A stretch of DNA of 64,000 nucleotides, taken from Paenibacillus pedocola (GTDB lineage Bacteria > Bacillota > Bacilli > Paenibacillales > Paenibacillaceae). The translations under genes were made by a program, and so were the position numbers. The DNA is taken from the NCBI RefSeq assembly GCF_031599675.1, contig NZ_CP134223.1:4526001-4590000 (forward strand), read 5' to 3'. Shown piece by piece: positions 49,658-57,497 of the stretch. A model generated the notes under the pieces. The model saw only the letters and a program-made list of their open reading frames with translations, made no database searches and was not told the DNA's origin. Each line of letters begins with the position of its first letter. Position 1 is the first letter of the stretch.

Positions 49658-50854
49658 ATGAAGAAAGCGGTGAAGAAATCTGTGAGTCTTGCTCTAATAA
49701 GTCTATCCGCCTTAGTGCTTCTTATCGTTGGCATTTTATTCTACATAAGCGGCGTTTTTCAGAAAGAGACGTACCTTGAACCGTGGAGCAAATCCTATGC
49801 TGCACAATTCGGCGATCCGCGGGTCCGACTGGCTGCACACGGCCTGCTTGCCGCAAGCGGACATAATATGCAGCCCTGGAGAATCTCCCTTAGCGGGAGT
49901 GAGCCGATGAGCTTGTACCTTTACGCAGACAGCAGCCGGATGAGCAAAGAGGCTGATCCGCTTGCACGGCAGATGATGATCTCCCAGGGAACCTTCCTGG
50001 ACTATATCTATGTAGCTGGTCAAAAGCTGGGATATCAGGTAAGCATAGACCTGTTTCCAATGGGCCCATATGATGAGCAGACACTGGCAGAGAGCATGGA
50101 TACTTACCCCGTTGCAAAAATAACGCTGCAAAAACGCCCTCCCCAGGACACACCGTTATATGATGACCTGTTTCTTCCCGACACCAACCGGACGGCGTAT
50201 TCGCCTGCTCCATTAACCCGGGAACAGATTGAACAGCTTGAGGCTGTCAGTGATGACAGCAGCGTGTCAATCCGCATTGTTCAGGACAAATATAACCTGG
50301 ACAAACTAGGCCATTATGCCATGCAGGGGGCTGCCATCGAGGCAGCGGCAGCCTCTGTAGCCAAAGAATCCGAGGACATCTTCCGCGCGAATGAGCACGA
50401 GAAAAATCAATTCCGTTACGGGTTCTCAGTAGAGGGCCAAGGCACTACGGGCTTCATGAAACATATCATGCAGGGACTCGTCACCCTTTTCCCGTCCATG
50501 AACAGCGGAAAAGCTGCGGCGGACCGGCTGATCCAGTCTGTTCAGACAGCGGTGGACAACACGCCGGCCTACGCCCTAATTCTAACCAAAGACAACAGCC
50601 GTAACAGTCAGGTGTTAAGCGGAATCATATACAGCCGGCTGATTCTGGAGGCGCATCAGCTGGGGCTGGCCATGCAGCCGCTCAGCCAGGTGCTGGAGGA
50701 ATATCCGCAGATGCAGGCGCCTTATCAAGCCATTCACCGGGAATACGCCCCCGAAGGCGGTACAATCCAGATGCTGGTACGCTTGGGCCAGCCTATTAAA
50801 GAGGCTCCGCTCAGCATGCGCCGTGAGGTAACGGAATTGCTTACCGGAGAGTAG
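49658..50854 (+). CDS. Membrane-anchored Acg-like (nitroreductase superfamily) protein
   Basis: A 398-residue protein. A basic N-terminus and a single hydrophobic helix (about residues 8-30) are followed by a nitroreductase-superfamily domain. Landmarks: A-A-S-G-H-N-M-Q-P-W near residue 70 (the N-x-Q-P-W flavin-site motif), D-T-N-R-T-A-Y-S-P near 180 and L-G-L-A-M-Q-P-L-S-Q near 340. This matches the two-lobed Acg subfamily (as mycobacterial Acg), proposed to bind or sequester FMN. The membrane anchor would place the domain outside the cell, which is unusual for a flavoprotein. It is the second gene of the operon with the TetR protein. Confidence 0.78.
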   Translation: MKKAVKKSVSLALISLSALVLLIVGILFYISGVFQKETYLEPWSKSYAAQFGDPRVRLAAHGLLAASGHNMQPWRISLSGSEPMSLYLYADSSRMSKEADPLARQMMISQGTFLDYIYVAGQKLGYQVSIDLFPMGPYDEQTLAESMDTYPVAKITLQKRPPQDTPLYDDLFLPDTNRTAYSPAPLTREQIEQLEAVSDDSSVSIRIVQDKYNLDKLGHYAMQGAAIEAAAASVAKESEDIFRANEHEKNQFRYGFSVEGQGTTGFMKHIMQGLVTLFPSMNSGKAAADRLIQSVQTAVDNTPAYALILTKDNSRNSQVLSGIIYSRLILEAHQLGLAMQPLSQVLEEYPQMQAPYQAIHREYAPEGGTIQMLVRLGQPIKEAPLSMRREVTELLTGE

Positions 50855-50916
50855 TGCCGGGAACTTTTTTTAGGGTGCGTGGCTCCAGCTTCTGGAGAGC
50901 GCAGGACGGGGAGCAT

Positions 50917-51148
50917 AAATCAGAGGAAAAAACACCTCTGATTTCGCCTCGCGCGCTCCAGACGCGTGAATCAGAGGGATAAATCCCTCTGTTTCAGTCC
51001 CACGCTCTCCAAATGCGTGAATCTGAGGGATAAATCCCTCTGTTTCCGTCCCGCGCGCTCCAAATGCGTGAAACAGAGTGATAAATACCTCTGTTTCCGT
51101 CCCGTGCGCTCCAGACGCATGAATCAAAGGGATAAATACCTCTGAATG
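50917..51148. repeat. Tandem array of 51-bp units with hairpin CAGAGGGAT/ATCCCTCTG
   Basis: Five hairpins begin at 50917, 50968, 51019, 51070 and 51121, exactly 51 bp apart. Units contain a GC-rich part like GCGCTCCAAATGCGTGAA and a palindrome such as ATCAGAGGGATAAATCCCTCTG. Sequence drift between units mostly keeps the pairing core. It fills the gap between the convergent nitroreductase and antiporter genes. Open frames through the array are a side effect of the 51-bp period. Confidence 0.9.
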
Positions 51149-51162
51149 GGTCTCCCTCTCTT

Positions 51163-51202
51163 CAAAAAAATCCCGCAGCCACACCAATGGCTCCGGGATT
51201 TC
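51163..51202 (-). terminator. Rho-independent terminator of the antiporter gene
   Basis: On the minus strand AAATCCCGGAGCC and GGCTGCGGGATTT form a stem followed by a T7 run, starting right at the antiporter stop codon. Confidence 0.9.
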
Positions 51203-51204
51203 CT

Positions 51205-53193
51205 CTAAACCGCCTCTTCCCGCAGATCATGCTCCATGAAGAGGATATCGCGCTTCATTTCCTTCATGCCCTGTCTGGAGATCCGCCCGGTCTCGAACAT
51301 GGCCTGAAGGTTGTCCCGCTCCAGCTGAATTCCGGCCCGAGCCAGCTCCTGCAAAGACAGGTCGTAATCCTCGCGGGTGCCTGTACCTGATTGATCCCTG
51401 TTCAGACGAAGCAGCATCCGTTCATATTGCAGAATGAACGCGCTGACCGTTTCCATCTCCGGCTTCCCCTCCGCAAGGAGCGCGTTCAACTGTTTAAGCA
51501 CATAAGCAATGTTTTGGCTTCTGAGTCTGGTCCGTTCGGCCCGTCTTTCGCGGAAGCTTAAGCGGGCCTGCTGCAGAATGCCAACCACATCATCCCATTG
51601 CTTAACAGGAAACAGCTCTCTTTTATACCGGGCATCCTTTGTACTCATATATAGCATCTGGTTAATCCTTCTTAGATACCGGTAGCCGGTATAAGGATCG
51701 ACTTCTTTCCGCTCCAGTGCAAGCAGCGTATTCTCCCGTTCCCATTGCAGGACCGACAGGCCCAGGGCACGCTGCATGTTATCACTTCTGTCGTCCTTCC
51801 ATAGCGTGCGGATTCTGGAGGTATACGTATTGATGAGCTGAACGGCGGCCAGCCGGTTCTGGTCTGTGGTCAGATCGTTTAAGCCGGCAACCACATTTCT
51901 TAGAATCTCAATTTTGGCCTGCACCTCCTCTTCTTCCTGCGCTGTTGCCGGCTCTTTCCCGAGCAGCAGCGGCAGCAGATAATTGGAGGCCAGCAGTGTC
52001 CACAAAATCACGCCGGACGCCAGGAAGATGATGAGATCCCTTGACGGAAAGGCAGTTCCATCATTAAGAAAAAACGGCAGTGACAACGTACTCGCCAGTG
52101 TGATCGTTCCCCGGACGCCCGACAGGGAGAGGATCAGCGCCTTTTTGAATCTGCCTTTCCCCAAGCTGCGTTCTTCGCCGTCCTCCGGAACATCTATCAG
52201 CAGCACCCAGATCAGCCGCAGCCCGAGTACGGCTGCAGTCAACCATAGAGTATACATCACGACTTTGAAATTCCCGATTTCCGGGCTGTTCCAAATGGTC
52301 TGAATAATCTCCGGCAGCTGTGTGCCAAGCAGCAGGAAGACCAGGCCGTTCAGCACAAAGATGATAACGGACCAGGTGCTCTTGGAGACAACCCGCAGCT
52401 TGGCTACCTCGGGATTCATTTTCTTATAGCTGAAGGAATGGGCAATCCCTGCAGCGACTACGGCAAGAATGCCGTTGACCCCCAGTTCTTCTGCAGCTAT
52501 AAATATCATAAAGGGTGTCAGAATCTCAATCAGCATATGGAGGGTAACGTTCTCCATGCCGAGTCTGCGCAGCCATTTTACCACTCCATATTTCACCAGT
52601 GTGAGCAGAAGACCCAGGGCTACCCCGCCAAGTGAGATGGAAATAAAGCTGAGCCCGGCAGACTTGAAGGAGAACATTCCGGTAACCATAGCGGCTGCGG
52701 CAAATTGAAAGGATACCAGACCCGATGCATCATTGATTAAGGATTCGCCTTCGAGGATCTGCATCGTGCGGTGGGGGATTTTGACCTTCTGCTCCAGCGC
52801 ACCCACAGCTACAGCATCCGTAGGCGCCAGGGCAGCCGCCAGCGCAAAGGACGCCGCCAGCGGGATCACCGGAAGCAGAGCGTGTACGAAATACCCCACA
52901 GCACCGACCGTTAGGAACACGAGACCGAGCGCCAGCAAAAGTATGGGTTTCTTCAGCTTCCACAGCGCCTCTTTATCCGCGTGCCTTCCGTCATTGAACA
53001 GCAGCGGAGCAATGAACAGCAGCAGAAACAGCTCCGGGTTTAATACCACTTCATAATGCAGGGGCAGCCAGGTGATCGCCATTCCCAGCGCGATTTGGAT
53101 AATCGGCACAGAGACCGACGGAATAAACCGGTTCACCAGATTGGATACCGCCAGCGCCGCCAGCATGAGTAAAATATATTCAAACAATTCCAA
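51205..53193 (-). CDS. CPA1-family Na+/H+ antiporter
   Basis: A 662-residue protein with about 12 transmembrane segments in residues 1-405 and a long, charged cytoplasmic tail. The core has L-F-I-A-P-L-L-F-N-D-G-R-H-A-D near 65-80, A-L-A-P-T-D-A-V-A-V-G near 125 and E-G-E-S-L-I-N-D-A-S-G-L near 152, which contains the ion-binding N-D. The tail (about 410-662) is helical, like that of NhaP/NhaK antiporters. It exports Na+ (or K+) in exchange for protons. The start at 53193 is followed by typical hydrophobic sequence; it is a single-gene unit. Confidence 0.9.
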   Translation of the reverse strand: MELFEYILLMLAALAVSNLVNRFIPSVSVPIIQIALGMAITWLPLHYEVVLNPELFLLLFIAPLLFNDGRHADKEALWKLKKPILLLALGLVFLTVGAVGYFVHALLPVIPLAASFALAAALAPTDAVAVGALEQKVKIPHRTMQILEGESLINDASGLVSFQFAAAAMVTGMFSFKSAGLSFISISLGGVALGLLLTLVKYGVVKWLRRLGMENVTLHMLIEILTPFMIFIAAEELGVNGILAVVAAGIAHSFSYKKMNPEVAKLRVVSKSTWSVIIFVLNGLVFLLLGTQLPEIIQTIWNSPEIGNFKVVMYTLWLTAAVLGLRLIWVLLIDVPEDGEERSLGKGRFKKALILSLSGVRGTITLASTLSLPFFLNDGTAFPSRDLIIFLASGVILWTLLASNYLLPLLLGKEPATAQEEEEVQAKIEILRNVVAGLNDLTTDQNRLAAVQLINTYTSRIRTLWKDDRSDNMQRALGLSVLQWERENTLLALERKEVDPYTGYRYLRRINQMLYMSTKDARYKRELFPVKQWDDVVGILQQARLSFRERRAERTRLRSQNIAYVLKQLNALLAEGKPEMETVSAFILQYERMLLRLNRDQSGTGTREDYDLSLQELARAGIQLERDNLQAMFETGRISRQGMKEMKRDILFMEHDLREEAV

Positions 53194-53339
53194 AGGTTAC
53201 TTACCTCCATCTCTGTAGTCAGGTTAGTGTAGTGTAATTCATGAATTCAAACTGAATGTAAATACGCCGCTTAGGTTATTTATCGGCAATTCCTTATGTG
53301 GAAGATGAGGCTATGATTTTTCTATTTAGGGGATTAGCC

Positions 53340-53498
53340 GTGACTGCAGAGAATATTTGGGCTTCCGACCGCTGCTAGGGTTGGAATTCTTGAATATAGC
53401 TGCTTATCGTAGTAGATATCCAATCCAAGCTTGTGCTTTCGAAGCGAGCTTTCCTGCGGACGCTACCGCTCCTCCAGCTCAAAATTCCCCTCCGTCAC
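53340..53498 (-). repeat. Structured repeat element, copy C
   Basis: A 159-bp element in the same orientation as copy B: GTGACTGCAGAGAATATTTG at the left and CCCCTCCGTCAC at the right, with GCGGACGCTACCGCTCC conserved near the right end. Its inner arms (GGGTTGGAATTC against GATATCCAATCC) differ from those of A and B but still pair in large part. The rest of 53194-53560 shows no gene. Confidence 0.82.
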
Positions 53499-53562
53499 TT
53501 TCCCTTTAATGTATATTTCCAAGTTCGAAGGGACCATTACCAAAGCTGAATCATCCATGCAA

Positions 53563-53598
53563 AACAAATGCTTCCCTTTACCGGGGAAGCATTTGCTT
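53563..53598 (-). terminator. Hairpin after the lrp fragment
   Basis: AACAAATGCTTCCC and GGGAAGCATTTGCTT form a strong stem. On the minus strand it is followed by TTTTG, an intermediate-strength terminator. Confidence 0.7.
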
Positions 53599-53641
53599 TG
53601 AGATAAACGTTAAGTATTCTGAATTCTCTTAAGCGAAATCT

Positions 53642-53998
53642 TCATGACTTTTTAATCACCATCGATACTTTGTAGTTCGCATATTCACTCAAACCGTCCA
53701 AGAATTCATCTAACTGTTCATTGGATGGAAATCTGCTCTCCAGAAGATAACACCCATCCCCGCCAATTTTATAATGATTCAACACAAAAGGCTCTTTCAT
53801 TTTAATATAGTCCATCAGCGGTTGGTGATTAAGAGTATTGGTATAAAGCGTGATGAAAGCGTGGATTAAACACCCTAACTTGGATTGATTAACTTTTATC
53901 GTATACCCTTCAAGCACTCCAGTATCCTCCAGTTTTGCTACACGACTTGCTGCTGCCTGCCCGGTCATATGCGAAAAGGAGCTAATTTTATGAAAGTT
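53642..53998 (-). pseudogene. 5'-truncated Lrp/AsnC-family regulator
   Basis: From about 53985 to the stop at 53642 the minus strand encodes the C-terminal part of an Lrp-type protein: S-S-F-S-H-M-T-G-Q-A-A-A-S-R-V-A-K-L-E-D-T-G-V-L-E-G-Y (recognition helix and wing), then an RAM domain ending in V-S-M-V-I-K-K-S. The first ~25 residues (helix 1 and most of helix 2) are missing. The minus-strand frame upstream, inside the MBL gene, shows no Lrp similarity and no ribosome binding site. The break coincides with the MBL start codon at 53990. An internal ATG at 53968 could give a HTH-less fragment, but function is unlikely. Confidence 0.72.
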
Positions 53999-54751
53999 AG
54001 ATTGATAAGAAATGCAACTTTGGTTGTTGAATATGCAGGCAAGAAATTTTTGATTGATCCATTCCTGGCAGAGAAGGGTACTCTTCCGCCATTTCCTGCT
54101 TTCACTAAAAACGAACAATATAACCCTTTAGTTCAGTTACCGATATCGCTTGAAGATTTAATTAAGGGTGTAGATGCGGTCATTGTTACTCATTTACACT
54201 ATGACCACTTCGATGAAGCGGCCAAGGAAGTGCTGCCCAAAAACGTAAAAATGTTTGTACAAAATGGAGAAGATGCAACAGAAATCAAACAAGCCGGCTT
54301 CCAGGACGTTGAAGTTTTATCGGAGAGCACATCCTTCGATGGGATCCAATTAGTGAAAACGAAAGGCGAACATGGAAGAGGAGAGATTTTATCCATGACG
54401 GGAGTAGTTTGTGGTGTTGTTTTTAAACATCCGGATGAGAAAACATTATATGTCGCCGGAGACACCGTATGGTACGAAGATGTTCAGGAAGAACTCGAAA
54501 CCCACCAGCCGGAAGTCATTGTGGTTAATGGTGGAGATGTAAAGCTCGCAGAAGGCGGCTCCTTGATTATGGGGAAAGACGATATTTATGAAGTGCATAA
54601 GGCTGCCCCTAACGCGGTGATTGTTTCAGTTCATATGGAAGCAGTAAATCACTGGACCTTGTCTAGAGCAGAGTTAAAAAGCTTCCTACATGAAAAAGGG
54701 ATTACTTCTAATGTATTGGTGCCGGATGACGGCGAATCTTTTACATTCTAA
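53990..54751 (+). CDS. MBL-fold (UlaG-like) metal-dependent hydrolase
   Basis: A 253-residue metallo-beta-lactamase-fold protein. It begins I-R-N-A-T-L-V-V-E-Y-A-G-K-K-F-L-I-D-P-F and has the metal motif T-H-L-H-Y-D-H-F-D near residue 65, then V-A-G-D-T-V-W near 160, and a late H-M-E-A-V-N-H-W segment. This is the UlaG-like branch, including lactonases and phosphodiesterases; the substrate is unknown. The frame extends upstream to 53885, but AAAAGGAG eight bases before the ATG at 53990 defines the start. That ribosome binding site is made of the antisense of lrp codons for S-S-F-S. Codon use is more A/T-rich than in neighbouring genes. Confidence 0.85.
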   Translation: MKVRLIRNATLVVEYAGKKFLIDPFLAEKGTLPPFPAFTKNEQYNPLVQLPISLEDLIKGVDAVIVTHLHYDHFDEAAKEVLPKNVKMFVQNGEDATEIKQAGFQDVEVLSESTSFDGIQLVKTKGEHGRGEILSMTGVVCGVVFKHPDEKTLYVAGDTVWYEDVQEELETHQPEVIVVNGGDVKLAEGGSLIMGKDDIYEVHKAAPNAVIVSVHMEAVNHWTLSRAELKSFLHEKGITSNVLVPDDGESFTF

Positions 54752-54782
54752 ATATATAAGGATTACTGTTCACCTATAAATT

Positions 54783-54824
54783 CGAATAACAGCTGCTGGA
54801 GGTTCCGGCAGCTGTTATTCGTTT
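54783..54824 (+). terminator. Hairpin terminator between the MBL and oxidoreductase genes
   Basis: CGAATAACAGCTGC pairs perfectly with GCAGCTGTTATTCG, followed by TTTG. It lies between convergent genes. Confidence 0.82.
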
Positions 54825-54881
54825 GCACGTCCTTCATAAGAAGCCTCACATCACTTGACCAATTTTCAAATTACAGCATAA

Positions 54882-55874
54882 CTACACCAAAGCCGCTAAA
54901 ATACGGTCACACAAATCCATCGTCATCACATTATCCCGCCCGTTCGATAGCGGCAGGGTCCCCTGTGTGCAGCATTCCATGAAATGTGCCATCTCACCCA
55001 CAAATCCGCGCAGGTATAAATCGCGATATGCGCCGGACATCGGTGAAGCGGAAGGCGTAAATACGGAATCCTGCTCCTCCAGCGATTGCCAAGGCAAAGA
55101 ATCACCGGTCCGCGATTTATGGATAACAAGCTTATCGATCTCTTCAGCAGAGGCGAAGCCATGATCAAATGTAACCAGCAAGCGTTCACTCTCTCTGGAC
55201 CAGGCCGTCATTCCGGTAAAATACACATTGCCGACAATCCCGTTTTCAAATTTAAGCGCAATGCTCTGTGAGATGAATTCGCCGCTGCTGCCGCTGAATC
55301 CCGAGACCTGTGGCGCTTCCCCGAACAGAAACCGCATCAGATCTATGATATGAATGGCTGCCAGCTTGATAAATTGCTCCTCGTCTTTGCAAAAAGGAGT
55401 ACTGTCCACAGCGAAAGTCGCCTGAAAAGAACGGGCAGCGCCCAGAGTTCCTCCATCTATGAGCTCTTTCAATTTCTTATAGACAGGGGCGTAGCGCTTC
55501 ATGAACCCTACCATTACAATCACTCCGGCTTGTTTGGCAGCATCCGCGATCTGCTGCGCTTCATCAGCATTCCAGCCGAGCGGCTTGTCCACATAGACAT
55601 TTCTGCCGGCTCTGATACAATCGAGCACCATAGCGGTCTGATCCCCAGGCTGGGCAACGACCACAACGCCGTCGCACTCCTCCTGCTCCAGCATCAAATG
55701 ATAGTCGTCATACGCCGTACCACGGCTGCCGAACCGCTGAAGTGCCGCCTTCGACCGCTCCAGATCACGGGTCGATATCGCTGTAATGTCCGCTCCTGCT
55801 CCAATTACAGCTGGATAAATGTTAGTCGATGCATGAAAGCCTGCACCGATGAAACAGAGTTTTGCTGCACTCAA
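54882..55874 (-). CDS. Gfo/Idh/MocA-family oxidoreductase
   Basis: A 330-residue NAD(P)-dependent sugar-type dehydrogenase. The Rossmann domain starts F-I-G-A-G-F-H-A-S (a variant of G-x-G-x-x-G/A) and includes A-I-S-T-R-D near residue 35 and the family motif D-K-P-L-G (in place of E-K-P) near 97, with the lysine implied in catalysis. The C-terminal half is the alpha/beta substrate domain, with A-A-I-H-I-I-D-L-M-R-F-L. The start is a TTG at 55874 with AGGAG nine bases upstream. Family members oxidise sugars, inositols or their derivatives; this substrate is unknown. Confidence 0.88.
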   Translation of the reverse strand: MSAAKLCFIGAGFHASTNIYPAVIGAGADITAISTRDLERSKAALQRFGSRGTAYDDYHLMLEQEECDGVVVVAQPGDQTAMVLDCIRAGRNVYVDKPLGWNADEAQQIADAAKQAGVIVMVGFMKRYAPVYKKLKELIDGGTLGAARSFQATFAVDSTPFCKDEEQFIKLAAIHIIDLMRFLFGEAPQVSGFSGSSGEFISQSIALKFENGIVGNVYFTGMTAWSRESERLLVTFDHGFASAEEIDKLVIHKSRTGDSLPWQSLEEQDSVFTPSASPMSGAYRDLYLRGFVGEMAHFMECCTQGTLPLSNGRDNVMTMDLCDRILAALV

Positions 55875-55922
55875 GGCTGATCGCTCCTAATGTTATGTCT
55901 TAGTTATATCCGGATTATTATT

Positions 55923-56654
55923 CTACCACGGCAGCCTATTACCGGCATAATCGGTGAGCGTAAGCTCCTGCCCCTCCTCTTTCTGCTTCAGGCGGTTCTC
56001 AATCAATTGCAGGATGTGCCGGGCCGATTCATCGGGAGTGAGACTTCCCGTTGTATCCAGCTTGCCTTGCATATAAGTCTGAACATGCCCCGGATGAATG
56101 ACCATCACCTTACCGCCCTGCTCCGAGATCCCATTGTGGATCAGCTGAGACTGCATATTGAGGGCTGCCTTGGACATACAATAGGCGTACCAGCTGGTTC
56201 GCCGGCAGGCTCCGATGCTGCCAGCCTCTGAGGAAATATTGACGATCAGCCTGCTCTCACTGCGGAGAAGCGACTTCATTAAGCCATTCGACATGCGAAG
56301 CGCCCCCAGCGTATTCACCTTGAATACCTGCTCCATTTCTGCAAAATCCAGCTCATCCTGCACCGTAGCCTGTATATCCCCCAGAACCGCACCATTGTTA
56401 ATCAGAATGTCCACCCGGTCCGTAACGGTTGAGACCGTATCCAGCGCAAGCTTCACACTATCTTCACTGCTTATATCCAGCTGCAGCACCTGCAGCCGCT
56501 GTTTATAGCTTGCCTTAAGCTGACCCAGTGCATTATCATTCTCTTGTTGATACTGCCCGGCAAACACATGATAGCCCTGATCAAGCAGCTGCTTAACCAG
56601 ACTGAGTCCGACACCCCGGTCAGCGCCGGTTACCATAACCCATTTCTTTTGCAT
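55923..56654 (-). CDS. Short-chain dehydrogenase/reductase
   Basis: A 243-residue classical SDR. It has the cofactor motif T-G-A-D-R-G-V-G-L near the N-terminus, N-N-G-A in I-L-I-N-N-G-A-V near residue 90, the catalytic Ser in I-S-S-E-A-G-S and the Y-C-M-S-K motif near 160. The final part contains the H-P-G-H-V-Q-T loop. The open frame reaches 56942, but GGAGG seven bases before the ATG at 56654 and the start of the Rossmann fold right there support this start. It lies upstream of the Gfo/Idh gene on the same strand with a 48-bp gap, so the two may be co-transcribed. Confidence 0.9.
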   Translation of the reverse strand: MQKKWVMVTGADRGVGLSLVKQLLDQGYHVFAGQYQQENDNALGQLKASYKQRLQVLQLDISSEDSVKLALDTVSTVTDRVDILINNGAVLGDIQATVQDELDFAEMEQVFKVNTLGALRMSNGLMKSLLRSESRLIVNISSEAGSIGACRRTSWYAYCMSKAALNMQSQLIHNGISEQGGKVMVIHPGHVQTYMQGKLDTTGSLTPDESARHILQLIENRLKQKEEGQELTLTDYAGNRLPW

Positions 56655-56711
56655 CCTTCCGCCTCCTGCTGATTCTATAAGTACATTTGCGGGATAATCC
56701 TCACTAAGGAG

Positions 56712-57497
56712 ATGATACCACTGAAACCCGTCATACAGCTGCTGCATTTTGGCTATCATCAGGCGATGAGCTGTATTTTTCCTGTAGCGATCTTTGGTAC
56801 GCTGGCGCTTTCCAGCATGGTTGAGATTCCTTTCATCTACCGCTATGATGCTGTTCTGATTATACTCCTTACTGTACAGTATCTGATGTACCGCAGCGGA
56901 CTGGAGACCTGGGATGAAATCAAAGTCATCTGTATATTCCACTTGATCGGCCTGCTGCTGGAAATCTATAAAGTCAGCATGGGATCATGGTCCTACCCCG
57001 AGCCCGGGCTTACCAAGTTACTTGGTGTACCGCTTTATAGCGGATTTATGTATGCAAGTGTCGCAAGCTTTATGTGCCAGATTTGGCGCAGGCTGAAGAT
57101 GGATATGACCGGCTGGCCGGGGCTTGCTTCTGCGGGGATACTGGGCGGCGCCATCTATCTCAACTTTTTCACCCATCACTTCATTCCTGATTTCCGCTGG
57201 CTGCTGACAGCACTTGTATTCGTTGTCTTTTGGAGAACCTGGATTATATACCGGGTACGCTCCGTTACCTACCGGATGCCCTTATCGCTGGCTTTTATCA
57301 TCGTCGGATTCTTCATCTGGCTGGCCGAAAATGTGGCTACCTTTTTTAATGCCTGGAAATATCCTGATCAGCAGCAGGCCTGGCACCCTGTCAGTTTCGG
57401 TAAAATCAGTTCATGGTTCCTGCTCGTCATCATTAGCGTCATTATTGTAGCCCAGTTAAAACATGTTAAAGCGGGGATGGGGAAAAAAATCATATGA
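56712..57497 (+). CDS. DUF817 family membrane protein
   Basis: A 261-residue protein with about eight transmembrane helices, rich in aromatic residues. Segments such as H-F-G-Y-H-Q-A-M-S-C-I-F-P-V near the start, E-I-Y-K-V-S-M-G-S-W-S-Y-P-E-P near residue 95 and L-N-F-F-T-H-H-F-I-P-D-F-R-W near 155 match the DUF817 family (B. subtilis YoaT group), whose function is unknown. The start is uncertain: AAGGAG abuts the ATG at 56712 and is nine bases from a CTG at 56721. The 3' end overlaps the next gene by 4 bp, so the two are translationally coupled. Confidence 0.82.
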   Translation: MIPLKPVIQLLHFGYHQAMSCIFPVAIFGTLALSSMVEIPFIYRYDAVLIILLTVQYLMYRSGLETWDEIKVICIFHLIGLLLEIYKVSMGSWSYPEPGLTKLLGVPLYSGFMYASVASFMCQIWRRLKMDMTGWPGLASAGILGGAIYLNFFTHHFIPDFRWLLTALVFVVFWRTWIIYRVRSVTYRMPLSLAFIIVGFFIWLAENVATFFNAWKYPDQQQAWHPVSFGKISSWFLLVIISVIIVAQLKHVKAGMGKKII

